DNA from: Diploptera punctata
Taxonomy: Eukaryota > Arthropoda > Insecta > Blattodea > Blaberidae
NCBI GenBank assembly: GCA_030220185.1
Contig: JASPKZ010004202.1
Span: 3,087,001 to 3,151,000, forward strand
Length of the DNA stretch: 64,000 nt
Reading direction: 5' to 3'
The notes below the pieces were generated by a model that worked only from the letters and a program-made list of their open reading frames with translations, was not told the DNA's origin and did not search any database. How positions within the stretch are numbered: the first letter of the stretch is position 1; the number at the start of each line of letters is the position of its first letter. Shown piece after piece: positions 1 through 11,799 of the stretch. Position numbers and translations under genes: made by a program.

Positions 1-512
1 AATTTAGTTGTTATTTTGTGCTCTAAGATACTATTACTAAATTGTCATAAATGGTCCACGTTTACTGAATTTCAAATTAAAATCTTATCTTCTCCGGTAT
101 CTATCTAGTCTTTAAGTTGCCTTTATAAACTACAAAATTTTCCATTAGCTGGGCGTTAGCAGATTTTGAGATTGGTGTAGTCAATTCTGCCTACCTCCAG
201 TTGGTAAGAATGAGAATTTATTTTATTCACAAATAAATGTCGTACACAATATTAACAAGTGCTGGTACCCGGGTGCAGTTCAGTTACAGAAATAATACAT
301 ATAGAATATATACATTACAAAGTTTTTAGTTAAAAGGGAGACGGAAAACAAAATATATAAGTTTAGGAGCCAATTTTAAGATATATAATAAATTCTGGCA
401 CAAAAAATATTAAAAAAATAACACAATGAAAAATAAAATTTACAAAATAATATACAAGGTGCAGCATGAAACAATGACCCATTTTAAACATGTTATTTAG
501 GCATGAAGAAAT
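1..512. other. AT-rich sequence, nothing recognised
   Basis: No coding potential, tRNA-like box or repeat shared with the rest of the window was recognised. It abuts the left end of foldback element V1. Confidence 0.5.
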
Positions 513-1636
513 ACACTGGCCAACATGATTTTTGTCTCATGAATACCAATAGTTGTACTTAATGCAGTTTTTTATCGTGTTTTCAAATATGTATTCGGAA
601 TTTCTCCATCACCCACAGTTTTTTTATTAAAATTTCGATTAATGGATTTACATAATTATTTTTTTTAATAAACGTTTTTTCGTCCATTTGCCCATTGTAA
701 AATAAAAGCAAATAAGCTAACTCAAGAGATTTTAGCTATGGGAAAGATTATCAAGGCAAATAGAATCCTAATATGCTGGCCGATTATTCTTGGACCATCG
801 AGAGGGATGCTCCATAGACGAAATATAGCAGAAAGTCGTCATTTCTTACTTTTTAGGTGAGTCCAAATGTTCGAATATTGTGTAGTTACGAATGTAGAAA
901 ATATTAAAGTGTTTGAAATTATAAATGCCTGTCTCTCGGAAACCTTGCGTGATGGAGAAAAACCGATATCATATTTGAATTCAGGAGAAGAAATACAATC
1001 AGAATCACATATTTTTCTTTCTGAGAGTATCCCTCTTGATGGTCCAACAATAATCGGCCAGCATATTAGGATTCCATTTGTCTTGATATCTCTTTTCCAT
1101 AGCTGTAACTAGTTGAGTTAGTTGATTTCGTTTTATTTTACAATGGACAAATGGACGGAAAACGTTTATTAAAATAATTAAATCCATTAATTGGGGGGCA
1201 CGCCGTAGCGTAATGGTCAAGGCACTGCGCTACAAGCCGGAAGGTCGAGGGTTCAAGTCCCGGTGCGGTCAGGATTTTTAAACTGACCCAAACCTTCTGG
1301 CGGCACTATGGCCCTGGGGTCGAGTCAGCCTCTAACGGAAATGAGTACCAGACGCTTGTTCTGGGGTAAAGGCGGCCGTCACGCAGGGCTGACAACCCGG
1401 CTGACATCAAGTACCGATTGTCTAGAAATAGTGGGAGCCTTAATCTCCCACTACCCCAAGGGCCTCCTGAGGCCTATAGTGGGAATAAAAAAAATCCATT
1501 AATTGAAATTGAAATAAAAAAAATTGTGGGTGATGGAAAAATTCCGAATACATATTTGAAAACACGATAAAAAACTGCATTAAGTACAACTATAGGTACT
1601 CATGAGACAAAAATCATGTTGACCAGTGTAATTAAT
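513..1636. mobile_element. Foldback element V1, long inverted arms
   Basis: The left arm (about 514-803) reappears inverted on the right (about 1024-1193 plus 1506-1636). Both ends read ACTGG(C/T)CAACATGATTTTT inward. Each arm encodes a short peptide containing NPNMLADYCW-like residues, which may be the C-terminus of an unidentified transposon protein. The right arm is split by a SINE-2. Related half-copies lie at 37791-38283 and 57959-59470. No clear TSD was found, so the superfamily is left open. Confidence 0.75.
1194..1491 (+). mobile_element. SINE-2 copy a, tRNA-derived
   Basis: The head (from about 1198) is tRNA-like, with an A-box-like stretch TAGCGTAATGGTCAAGG and a B-box-like GGGTTCAAGTCCC. 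The body contains CTTCTGGCGGCACTATGGCC. A 14 bp TSD, aaatccattaattg, flanks it at 1180-1193 and 1492-1505. It therefore inserted into the right arm of V1 after V1 formed. Confidence 0.85.
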
Positions 1637-1642
1637 GCAATG

Positions 1643-2153
1643 AAGAATGTTGTAAACAAAATAATATACAATAGGTTAATACAAAACTGCATTAAGAAAT
1701 AATAGCCTATAAACCAAACTAAAGATGAATTGAATAAAATCAGAACATGCTGTATTTATTTAATATCTTATCGTCAGAGAAATATGAAATGTTCTGATGC
1801 GTAGAATAAGTTGCGCTGAAGACGTCCAGGGGTTCGGGGGAGATATTTGATAAAAGTTGAGGCAGTTCTTTATATTAGAGGAGTTAGCAGTTGACACAGT
1901 CTCCTAGCTCGCTCAATCAATCCATCAGCGCTCTCACTGCCCGTCCCTTGGGTCCTGTCTCGGCGACTGACTTCATTACCGAATAAAAGTTCTTCCATAT
2001 ATCTAAAAGAGTGTAACAAGTCATAGTTCTTTAATTGGAATTCTTCCTTATCTAGTCACGTGTCGCCGTTCTGGAGGTCAAATTTTGGATAATAGTCTCC
2101 ACATTTCTTGGTCATTCCATGTTTCCTCTTCCATAATTTCTATCCATTGAACT
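1643..2153. other. Unassigned AT-rich sequence
   Basis: Between V1 and the piggyBac-like MITE. It contains GC-richer sequence around 1800-1990 but no recognisable gene or repeat. Confidence 0.4.
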
Positions 2154-2157
2154 TTAA

Positions 2158-2941
2158 CCATTTAATTGGCAAACACTAATGTCTCGTGCAGTTATTTAAA
2201 TGTGGCGAACTGCACTGAAAACAAAATCATGCATGACTGTTATTATTAGGTTTATTGTGTAATTCGACACACATTTAAGTTCGTTCGCTTTCTTCTGTTT
2301 CATTCATCAACATGATAAGGCGCGACAACTTCAAAAGTGAAAGTTATGGCCTTCTCAACAATCTTCCTCCACGCCAATCTGTCTCTTGCCATATTCAAAC
2401 TAGGCACTTCCATTTTTCCTTTGATCGTTCATTGTGTCATCCTCCCATCTGATCTTCGGTCTTCCAACAGCTCTGCCTCCTACAGGTTTCCATTTGTAGA
2501 GTTTCTTAACCAGTCTGTGATCATCCATTCTTATCAAATGTCCAAGCCAACCAATTCTGAGAGATCTTATATGGTTTACTATGTTCTGATTTTTTATTAA
2601 TTTGTTTAGTTCGTTATTAGTTTTGATTCTCCAACATATATCAGTTGCTCTATTTGGTCCAAATATTCTTCTTAAAATTTTTCTTTGAAAAATTAGTAAT
2701 TTCTGTTTTATTGTTTCTTTTAGGACCCAAGTTACACAAGCATATGTAACTACTGGTCTAATGAGTGTTTTGTATAACCTTATTTTTGCAGCTTTTTTAT
2801 ATTAATTTGCTTTTGAATAAGGTTCTATTTGCAAAATAAACTTTATCCCCATTTACCAATCTTTCCTTATCTGTTTCATTAATAGTACTAAAGAATCGAA
2901 CCAATTGATGTATTCTAAGGGATGCATTACCAATTAAAGGA
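2158..2941 (+). mobile_element. piggyBac-like MITE P1, split by a LINE
   Basis: Flanked by TTAA (2154-2157 and 2942-2945). The interior matches P3 (30335-30554): TTATTTAAATGTGGCG, then TTATTATTAGGTTTATTGTG. Removing the LINE insertion and one TSD copy leaves about 208 bp, close to the 220 bp of P2 and P3. The termini (CCATTTAATTGG... ...AATTAAAGG) are more decayed than in those copies. Confidence 0.7.
2305..2869 (-). mobile_element. 5'-truncated LINE fragment (RT C-terminus)
   Basis: The minus strand reads a decayed RT C-terminal region: a TYA...WVLKE stretch, QRKILRRIFGPN, RIGWLGHLIRMDDHRLV and GRPKIRWEDD. Frameshifts and stops interrupt it. The 11 bp TSD tctgtttcatt (2294-2304 and 2870-2880) shows insertion into MITE P1. 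Confidence 0.8.
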
Positions 2942-2989
2942 TTAAGTTCTTCATCTCATCTCTATTCTAACAAGACATATCTCCTAATA

Positions 2990-3625
2990 CTAGCTAATAC
3001 CCGGCGTGCGCTGCTACTTCTAAATAAATTAAATGTGTTTTTATGTTTAATTGAACAACTAAAAAGAAAAATAATTATAAATTTATATCGTTATTATTTT
3101 TAGATGCCCCGTGCTGATTAGCCGGCATTGTCCGATAATCTACATTTCCCGATCTTCTTCGCATAAATGAGCTAAAAGATAAAAATGGGTATTGTGAATT
3201 ATCCTAAAAGAATATCCGCCGTTCGCTGCTGCTCTTTTCCGTGAAACTGTTTGTCGCAATCTTTTTGGCATCAATCAGCTGAAAGATAAAAAATGGTTAT
3301 TATGAGTTATCCGTAAAAGATAAACATGTGCTGTCGCGGACTTTTATATAGATTTTCTGAGATATTCAAAATTCTGTGTACATTACTTTGGTGTAATTGT
3401 TATGGTTCAGGCAGCGTAGGCCATTTAAGCGTACAAAAAGTTCCAAAAAAATGTATTTTTCATTACAAAGGGTGATTTTGAAGGGTGAAAGGGTTGAGTA
3501 TTACAACTGTCTTATAGCCTAAAATTTTCTCGGGAAACTTCTGAACATTTTGCAGAAACCTCCATCACAATCGGATGAACGGTTTGGCAGCGCATAAAAT
3601 ACGAACAAACGAACAATTGATTTCT
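2990..3625 (+). repeat. Family W repeat, CCCGGC-type
   Basis: Starts near TAATACCCGGCGTGCGCTGC and ends in ATCGGATGAACGGTTTGG followed by ACGAACAAACGAAC. This head and tail combination recurs in families X and W elsewhere in the window. It contains an imperfect internal duplication (about 3110-3220 and 3225-3330). No protein was recognised and the superfamily is unknown. Confidence 0.55.
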
Positions 3626-3630
3626 ACTAA

Positions 3631-4157
3631 CTTACTCACTGGCACTATCAAACCCGTAGGTTCATGGCCGCGCGGAAATAAGCTCTCCATACATCCCTGT
3701 CCTGAGCTAATGCTTTCCAATCATTCCCTGTATAATCTACTTCCCTCAAATCATAGTTAATGTTATTCTCCCACCTCATTCTTGCTCTACCAACTGAGCG
3801 TTTTCCCTCTGGTTTTCCTACAAGAAGCTTCCATGCACCTCTTTCATTCCCCATACGTGCCACATGTCCTGCCCATCGCAGCCTACAAGACTTAACTGTT
3901 ATTATATCTGGCTTCCTATAAATACCATGTAGTTCATTGTTATGTAGTCTTCTCCATTCAGCTGTCTGTTCATCTCTCTTTGGTACAAACATTTTTCTAA
4001 TAACTTTATTCTCAAATACTTGTAATCTCCTTTCCTCCCTTAAAGTAAGAGTCCATGTTTCGCACCCATATAATATAACTGGTAGAATAATAGTTTTATG
4101 TATTTTCAGCTTAACGTTTTTTGAAAGGAGTTGGGACATCAAGAGTCTCTGCAATGC

Positions 4158-4159
<2 letters not shown>
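3631..4159 (-). mobile_element. LINE A copy 1, RT C-terminus
   Basis: The minus strand carries a 168-residue open frame (3648-4154) with LPVILYGCETWTL, LRWAGHVARMGNE, KLLVGKPEGKRSVGRARMRW and a conserved C-terminus ending near AAMNLRV. It is the C-terminal part of a non-LTR retrotransposon RT protein, after the catalytic domain. The 3' end reads (minus) GTGCCAGTGAGTAAG. The 5' end stops at an ATA microsatellite. The clade is possibly RTE-like but unproven. Confidence 0.85.

Positions 4160-4214
<55 letters not shown>
4158..4214. repeat. (ATA)n microsatellite
   Basis: Trinucleotide run directly abutting the truncated 5' end of LINE A copy 1. Confidence 0.95.
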
Positions 4215-4285
4215 TATAGGCCTACTAGATTAGTACAGTAAGAAAGTCATCTTTATATAGGCCTATAGGCCTATTATATTTTTGA

Positions 4286-4528
4286 CCTGAGTTCTACGCA
4301 ACGGATCCGACGATCTACAGAGAATGGACAGCAGCCAGATACGACCTCAGACACACTGTGACAAGAGTCGCGGTCCATGGTTTCCACCACAGGATATGCA
4401 CAACAGTGAAGCGCCATAACCCAGAAGAAAAGTGCAAGTGCAAACTATGTGGGTCGCACTGCGACCGATATCACCTGTTACAGTGTAAAAACATAGGAAC
4501 ATCTATAACAGACTTCTCTAAGAAATGA
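4286..4528 (+). pseudogene. LINE C-terminal Cys/His knuckle fragment
   Basis: An 81-codon open frame without a start codon reads TDPTIYREWTAARYDLRHT and then CKCKLCGSHCDRYHLLQC, ending in a stop at 4526-4528. The C-x2-C...H-x4-C arrangement near the C-terminus resembles the knuckle of several LINE RT proteins. It is 5'-truncated and of a family other than LINE A. Confidence 0.6.
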
Positions 4529-4568
4529 AAACAATTCTTTCTACATGATCACTGGCTGCAATAATATC

Positions 4569-4569
<1 letters not shown>

Positions 4570-4661
<92 letters not shown>
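4570..4661. repeat. (TTA)n microsatellite
   Basis: About 90 bp of uninterrupted TAT/TTA trinucleotide at the end of repeat X1. Confidence 0.95.
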
Positions 4662-4667
4662 CATAAT

Positions 4668-5161
4668 ATATAAAAATTTCGTATCACGTTGTTTGTCCGC
4701 CATGGAATACTAAAATACTGAACCGATTTTAATAAAATTTTGCACACTGCGTGCAGTTTGATCCAACTTGAGACTTAAGGTAGTTTATAACTAAATTTAT
4801 AATCGCATTATTTTTTTATTGCAAATTATTTGTTTATTATTTAACAAAGAGTTATAATTATTTGTGAGTTCCATTGGATTCTAACAGATGACGGTGTAAG
4901 GTAATTTGGTAAGGTAATTTGTTTATTATTTAACGAAGAGAGATCCAGATGGCTGTGCTTTTTGCTGCAGCCGCGAATTTCAATTGAATTACAAATATTG
5001 ATTATTTCATAATTTAAGTGTGTTCAGTGTTTATTTTATTTTCAATATTATTAATTTCGTGTGTAAATATTAGTTTTAAGTAATCTGGCTGAAAGACAGC
5101 AACTTAATTTAAATTTTTAACGTATACCTTAGCCACAGCAACGCGTGGCCGGGACTTTTAC
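4668..5161 (-). repeat. Family X repeat copy 1
   Basis: Reverse-oriented copy of a ~490 bp repeat also at 44930-45425 and 49776-50555. In family orientation it begins near TCCCGGCCACGCGTTGCTGT and ends with ATCGGTTCAGTA...CGGACAAACAACGTGA. No coding region was recognised. Confidence 0.8.
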
Positions 5162-5162
5162 T

Positions 5163-5163
<1 letters not shown>

Positions 5164-5202
<39 letters not shown>

Positions 5203-5797
5203 TAAGTTTCTTAGGAAAAAATACAGGTGCACATTATTAAAACGAAACAACTACACATGCGTTTCCTGTGGGATAATTGTGAACCAAACTAATTAGAGCA
5301 TAAATACAAATTGCACATTTGATTGTGCGGGAGAGGTGCATCATGGATATCCAATACCATTAAAATGGCAACATTGGAACCGCGCTAATTGGAAAGTAAG
5401 CTTGTATTTTCCGTCAGCAATTATTTCAGATTTGTTTTAATGTCATTGCGCACTAACAACAGTTGGAAATATTTTAGTGTTCGATACAGAACTAATTTGG
5501 CATCGCATAATCCTAGGTCTAACGTCCTTAATTATCATCTGCCCAAATTACTAATAATTAATTATTGGGCTGCTAAACTATGTTTCCCAATTTTCTAAGT
5601 TAGATGCGATTAGACACAATACCGCTTTGTTAATCAATGAGTGAATTGAATTTTCATCCAAACAAATATATTCTGTTTCAGCGACACGTGTTGAAAGCAC
5701 AGTGTAGCTCGCGCTGTCTAGGCTTACGGATCTGTCGTGTCATTTTTCTATTGGGGAAACAAGAGGTGAATTGGTACTAAAATGGCTTAAAAAATAT
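5164..5797. other. Unassigned, with a short (TA)n run
   Basis: A (TA)n tract at about 5168-5193 followed by AT-rich sequence without recognised features. Confidence 0.4.
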
Positions 5798-6462
5798 CAC
5801 TCTTCTTCTTCTTCCGAATGCAGTATTGGGTGATGATGCCCGTTCTGCGACTACAAAAACTGATCTTTCCATCGGTTGAAGGGTCTTCCGAGGTCTCTTT
5901 TGCCTTTAGGGTTGAGGTGGTAAATCATCTTTGGTAAACGGGAATTTGACATTCTCTGGACGTGTTGGAACCATTTAATCTGATAATTTTGTATATGTTC
6001 CACCATTTCCCTACTATTCCACTGCATCCTTATCTCATCACTTTTCATTCTATCCCTTAATGTTACTCCAGTTAGTGATCGGAGGAATCTCATTTGTGAA
6101 CTATTAATGAGGGATTTATCTTTTGCTCGAAGTGTCCAGCATTCACTTCCGTATAGTAGAGCAGGTTTGGCTATGGCATTATGAAATCTCAATTGGATTT
6201 CTTTCCTCATTTGTTTTCCAAAATTTCTCCTAATTATACCATTTAATCTGTTATATTTTTCTAAATTTGTTTCCACATCTTTTTTGATTATGAAACTGTG
6301 ATATATTATTACCTAAATAATTAAAGTGTGTTACTTGTTCTATTGGTTTATTATTTATTATTATTTTTACTCTCGAAAGTCCCTTTCCAGTGATTGCCAT
6401 GGATTTGGTTTTATTTTCAGATATTTTCATGTTGTACTCATCTCTTAATATTAGGGCTAGAA
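5798..6462 (-). mobile_element. LINE C fragment, RT C-terminal half
   Basis: The minus strand encodes the post-catalytic part of a non-LTR RT: ENKTKSMAITGKG and THFNYLGNNIS (about 6300-6450), then a 141-residue open frame (5851-6276) with AKPALLYGSECWTLRAK, MRFLRSLTGVTLRDR and KWFQHVQRMSNSRLPKMIYH. A frameshift lies near 6280. It is a different family from LINE A. Confidence 0.8.
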
Positions 6463-6559
6463 CTTCTACGACCTAAAAACAACCGAAATATGCAAACAAG
6501 TGCATTTATGTCGTAAAATTTACAAAAATATGCACTGTAACAAAACATATTACCTTACT

Positions 6560-7390
6560 TACTTAATACAGGCTTTTCACTTTACAACAGTTTGCCCTTG
6601 ATTCATGCTTTCCAGAGATTCCTATCTTCCCATTGTCCTTCTTCCATACCCTCTTCAACATGGCATCATATATTCCCCTCATACCATACTTTTCTACTTC
6701 TCCCCCTCTTCCTTCTGCCTGGTACCATCCAATCTAACACATGTTTAGGCCACCGGTCCTCCGACATCCGTTGTACATGTCCATACCACTGTAGAGCTCT
6801 CTTTGTTATCCTTTCGATAACAGTTTCTTGTGCATCCATTTCTTGTCTGATATATGTATTTCGAATATGTTTTAGCCTGGATATTCTTATACTTCTCCGT
6901 AATCCATCCATTTCTGTCGCCAAGATTCTTTTCTGCACCCTTTCATTTATTGTCCAGCTTTCTGATCCATATGTAAGTATACTTTCTATTATTGTCTGTA
7001 TAATATCTTTTTTTTTTGTTTTCCTGGTCAAATCTCTATTCCGTAAAAGAACCATTCAGGAATCTAACCACTTTCCTTGCACAATTTACTCTGTTAATAA
7101 TATGTTTTTCACAAGTACCAGATTTATTTATTATAGATCCAAGATATTTAAATTCAACACGTTTAATTGTCATATTATATACTTGTAGGTCTTCTGAATT
7201 TCCTCCGATTACCATATATTCTGTTTTAATATAATTTATCTTCAGTCCACTTACGTCAAATTTATCTACCAACTTTCTAATCATATATTCTATATCTTCT
7301 TTATCTTGTCCTATTATAATCTGGTCATCAGCGAATAATAAATTGTGCAGTAAACGGTCATTGATGTTGATTCCCATTCTCCTACATGAA
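6560..7390 (-). mobile_element. LINE D copy 1, RT with FADD motif
   Basis: Two overlapping minus-strand frames (7036-7377 and 6666-7055) form one RT fragment broken by a frameshift. The first has LLFADDQIIIGQDKEDIEYM, in which FADD is the catalytic metal-binding box, then VEFKYLGSIINKSG. The second has SILTYGSESWTINERVQKR, EMDGLRRSIRISRL, WYGHVQRMSEDRWPK and GRRKRGRSRKVW. The plus-strand open frames here are shadows. Confidence 0.85.
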
Positions 7391-7424
7391 TATTATAATT
7401 ATGTAATAATTTATCTTTTGGTGA

Positions 7425-8095
7425 TGAAAAGAAAGATTTAGTTTTGGACGATGGAATGGGATGTATGGAAGGATGTGACGAATGTAATTACCTGGGGATC
7501 AAAATTAACTCAAAATGTCCCCAAGAAAATGACATAAATATAGAATTCAAAAAGGCAGATCGGTAATAACATTGTTAAACGGCGTTTTTGTGGGATAAGA
7601 ACATAAGAACAGATACCTAATTACAAATTTATAAAGCCATAATTCAAAGTAAGCTAACATACGGTGCAGAAACTTGGCAGTTGAATAAAAATTTGAGTTT
7701 AAAGCTTATGTCTACCGAAATGGATTGTTTCAGACGCTCAACTTAGACATTCTAAATTGGAAAAAATCAGAAATACAATCATCAGACAACAAATTAAAGT
7801 CCAAAATTCAATATTAGTTTTTGTGAGATAGGCCTACAGACAACTAGAATGGTATGGTGATAGGCCTATACGTAGAATGCCAGAGAAAAGATTATCCAGA
7901 TAAGCTTTGGAATGGTTTCCACCTGGGAAAGGAAAGAGAGAATTTGAATGGATGGATCATGTAAGAAGAAATATGAGGGAGCTAGATCTGGAAGAATTGG
8001 AATGGGAAGATAGAGAAGAGTGGAGAAAGAAGATAAAATTTAAAAGCTTTGTGCACAGGAATATATTTTATTACATTGTAACCCTGTTTATAAAT
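7425..8095 (+). mobile_element. LINE D-related copy 2
   Basis: Decayed plus-strand RT C-terminus: ECNYLGIKINSK, AIIQSKLTYGAETWQLNK, LMSTEMDCFRRS, RRMPEKRLSR, then the open tail WMDHVRRNMRELDLEELEW. It carries several stops. It lies head-to-head with copy 1, the truncated 5' ends facing each other. Confidence 0.75.
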
Positions 8096-8099
8096 AAAT

Positions 8100-9634
8100 A
8101 ATTGGAAGAGCTTATAAGATACATGGGCCTGTCGAATTATCGGATTATATAGAAACACCATGCTTTGATAATATCAGGCGACCGATTTACCGTTGTAAGC
8201 ACTATTAAATCTGCTAGGAATGTGCTGTCAATGCTCTTTATTTTTTACTGTGTTGCCATTTTCTTCCCCATGTGTTGTCTTATTTGACTAGGAGGGGAAT
8301 TCTGGCAAGTACTGTGCTTTTGAAATGATCCGTCACCTGCAGTAGTCACTGACAAAATGATTAATCTGGCAACCGTGTTACTACTGGGGAATGAGCTTTC
8401 CCTCCTTAACCTTCCTCATTACATGTTGCCAATTCCCGTCCCCTGTGTCGTGTTGTGTGCCTGGTAATAGAGGGATGACAAATGCTGTGATTTTAAATTA
8501 TCTTTAACTATCAGCAATCTCCAACTAACTAACCAATTTGACAACCGTCTAATAACGAATTCCCCCTCCATAGAGAATTAGTTTAGCTCCGTCAGATGAT
8601 AAAATTATGAATTATAATTATACAACACCACCTGGTGAGTAATTATGCGATTAATTGTACGCAGTGTCTCAGACCTAATTTTTTTTTTAAATTTTAACAG
8701 AAGGGAAGAATGGAAATAAATACATGTTAATTTATTTTCGTTTATTAAAAATTTAAAAACGTGCATTATGAGTTCTTTTAAATATGTGCAATTGACATAC
8801 CTCTTTATTCACAATACATATTTTATACAATATGTATTATGTTGTATACAATATTTATTAAAGAACCTTAGCCATGTCGTACATCTGAAATCCATTATAA
8901 AGTCACATTTTTTAAAATGTTTATTAGAAATGGCTGTACACTAACATCACTCTTCCTAACCTAACAAATCTTAGAATTTTATCACTTCTAGCAGGTTTAT
9001 CTTTGAAAATAAATTCACATTAAAAACGTAAACAAGTTTGAATTTACTTACGAATTAGAGTAAAATAAAATCTAAGTAATGATTTTTAACTTTCTTTAAT
9101 GTATAATTTTTACAGTAGAACGAAAGGATGGCAGTTAAAAATTTAAATTTACAAAATGGCTAATTTCCCATAATTCCGAATGAACACGCCGTGTGCCTTG
9201 CATTTGTTTTAGTTAGTTACATATTTTGTTACTACAAAGCAGCGCTACCATTGTAGTTTGCTAATTGTAATTCAAGGTAAATTTGTAGGTGTCACTGTAC
9301 GCAGTTTCTCCTCTGTTAAGTATTCTGTGGGCACTGTAACGAAGTTATTGTAACTAATACTGCTACATTGGTAAACAAAGTAGGTTTACACTGGGATAAA
9401 GAGACATCTTTGAGTGTTGTGTGTAGTTAAACATCAATCAGAAAGGTGCGAAGAGAAGTTTATTGGTGTTGGAATTAGAGCACCGGACCTGCAAGCCAAG
9501 CTACTAATTGCTCCCCACCATCCTCTTTCTCACTTCTAGCAGTTACTGGAACCTTGCCCGAATTCCTTTCTATTCTCCCTCAAGATAACCTGCACAAAAT
9601 TATGTCCAGGGAGGTATTTAGGGCCTATATATTG
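8100..9634. other. Unassigned AT-rich region with an old duplication
   Basis: Segments near 8255-8410 and 8428-8585 look like diverged tandem copies sharing GTTGCCA, GGCAACCGT/GACAACCGT and similar spacing. Nothing else was recognised up to foldback element F1. Confidence 0.35.
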
Positions 9635-9637
9635 TCA

Positions 9638-10420
9638 TAAGTAATGTCACGAGTGATTTCCAAATTATCGATAAATTCACTCCTCACTTCGTGAGTCGTG
9701 AATTTATCGATAATTTGGAAATCAACAGTGGCATTTGTTAGGACTATTTAATGAATAAAATTAAGCTGTTTACTCACAAATCATTATTTAAATATGGTTA
9801 TTTTAAAATATTTATATATTTAATGTAAGGCCGATGTTTGAAAACAAATGAGAAACGTTTGTTATGCTTCATTTGTCATAACTGCAACCAGATCATATTA
9901 TTTATTGCCAAAGGATCGCAATATTGTAAGAATGCTCTCTAGTGGGAAAAAAAATGAAACACATCAAACTGTATATTAATTAATTTCTGATGTCCTATGA
10001 TGTAAATATGTCAATTATATTTTTCTGGAACGTAATTTCCTGGGAAATAATACGTTTAACAAAGTGCAAACAGTGGTTTTTTTTTGTATAATCAATTGCT
10101 ACAAATGTTTTTACATTATCTCCCGCAACCACGATAAGGTTACATTCGTGCACTATATATACAGTCTGGTAACCACATGAATTCTAGAATTCTTACATCT
10201 TAATATATGAATTGTTATATTCAACGTATTTCTTAGAGAGTCAGTCACTTCAAAATAATGCTCTGACCTATTCAGAATGTTAAAAAGGAGGAGCTTGATT
10301 TTAAAGTGATAAAGTTAAATTGATAAAATCGAGGTGAAAAACGACTGTGATTGGTTGTAAATCAAAATGAATTGAAATGTGATTATTCATTGACTCCCAT
10401 TTGAGGCATGAGTTAAATAG
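9638..10420 (-). mobile_element. Foldback-type element F1, 3 bp TSD
   Basis: The left end is a long hairpin: two ~26 bp arms containing CCAAATTATCGATAAATTC and its complement around a short loop (about 9650-9715). The right end is GAGTTAAATAG. TCA flanks both sides (9635-9637, 10421-10423). Related copies are F2 (30704-31326) and F3 (31858-32842). No ORF is recognisable, so it looks non-autonomous. Confidence 0.75.
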
Positions 10421-10423
10421 TCA

Positions 10424-10480
10424 TAAGTAATGTCACAAGTGATTTGCAAATCATCGATACGTTTACTAGTTACCAAGTGA
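10424..10480 (-). mobile_element. Truncated second F-element end
   Basis: Immediately after F1 and the shared TCA, the sequence restarts as TAAGTAATGTCACAAGTGAT, the hairpin-end terminus of the same family. It loses similarity before the hairpin loop. Confidence 0.6.
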
Positions 10481-10619
10481 CAGCACAACCTAATCTTACG
10501 TAACCTCACCTAAATTAACTTAACCTAACCTAACTTAACCAAACGGCGCACGCCGGGTATTGGCTAGTAGGTAATAACTTAAGGTCATGCATGGATTTTC
10601 CCTGCAGTTCGACACGTGT

Positions 10620-11195
10620 AAATAATTCATCATCATCATCATAGTACATTCACGAATTTAGGCCATTTGTTGACCTGTTTCGGCCTCAAGAGAAACACCA
10701 TCCAAAAGTCTTTTGAGTGGACGTCTTCTTCTTCCTGCAGGTTGATATCTTAACATTTGTTTGGGTACTCTGTGATCTTCCATTCGATGAACATGTTGCA
10801 TCCATCTTGACTTATAATCAGAAATTTTGTTTTCTAAAGGTTCCATGTGTAATTCTTCTAAGATGTCTTCATTTTTTTTGTGATCTAGTAGTGTGTATCC
10901 TGCAGTCCTCCGAAGATATCTCATTTCAGCAGATCTAAGTCTCTGTATATCCTTCTGTTTCAACGTCCATACTTCGCTACCATACAAAAGAGTTGGAAGA
11001 GCCAATGTTTTATACACTTTTAATCTTGAATGCTTTTGGACTAACTGTGGCTTGAAGATAGAATTTATTAACCCTAAAATTCTTAAAAATTTAGATATTT
11101 TTGCATTTACATCCTTTTCTTCTTCATATGAGATATTGCATCCTAGATATGTAAAATTATTCAACTGCTCCAGAGTGTAAATAATTTCATATATG
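10620..11195 (-). mobile_element. LINE E fragment, RT C-terminus
   Basis: A 183-residue minus-strand frame (10658-11209) carries FTYLGCNISYEEEKDVNAK, ALPTLLYGSEVWTLKQKD, AEMRYLRRTAGYTLLDHKK and RWMQHVHRMEDHRVPKQML, ending after the 3' ORF terminus. This is a standard post-catalytic LINE RT region and is intact over this span. It is a different family from A, C and D but close in arrangement. Confidence 0.85.
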
Positions 11196-11790
11196 AAATT
11201 GAATTCCAATTTAACAAAAATAAAGATATATCCCGTATTCTAGCAAAATCGGACTTAACTCGGACTTGCTGAAGAATACGCCTTGTTTACAGAGTTCCTG
11301 CGTGACGGACTTTGTAAGTAAAGCAATTTGAAGAAGAGAACTTGAAAATAAGGAGTAGTTTTTTTCCTTTGTTTTTGTTTCCACTGGAAAAGCGTCTCTT
11401 GTGCACAAGATTGACGGCCATCATTAATTACTGTCCCTGACTCTCGGCCACTTTAGATATCGAGGCTGAAATGAGTCTCTTCAACTCCTCGAATAGAAAA
11501 TCTGTGAAGGCTCAGTATTTTCTCTTCTACGTCCATAATTAATTTAGGTTATAGATTGTACAATACATGACACGGAAAATATGGCTCCTGTCCTTTCAGT
11601 TTCTTTATATTACCCTCTTACTGTTCACCGTTAATTCTATTAAAATCACGTCGAAATAAAGTCACGAGATCTAATTAATCTAAACACATTATCCTGCGCA
11701 GAGCATCATGCGCAGAGCATTTGGTTTTCACTGAATTCTCGTGTTACTTAGAAAATACCTAGTCAAATTGTATCACTGATGATAGTCCAA
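11196..11790. other. Unassigned sequence
   Basis: No gene, tRNA-like box or shared repeat recognised between LINE E and the family Z repeat. Confidence 0.4.
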
Positions 11791-11799
11791 GATCCGGCT

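Noticed and set aside
6592..7188. 198-codon plus-strand open frame, hydrophobic
   Set aside because: It is the antisense shadow of LINE D copy 1, whose minus frames carry the FADD box and LINE motifs.
10495..10555. Interstitial insect telomere (CCTAA/TTAGG repeats)
   Set aside because: Only two clean CCTAA units within degenerate ACTTAACC-type sequence; too short to call.
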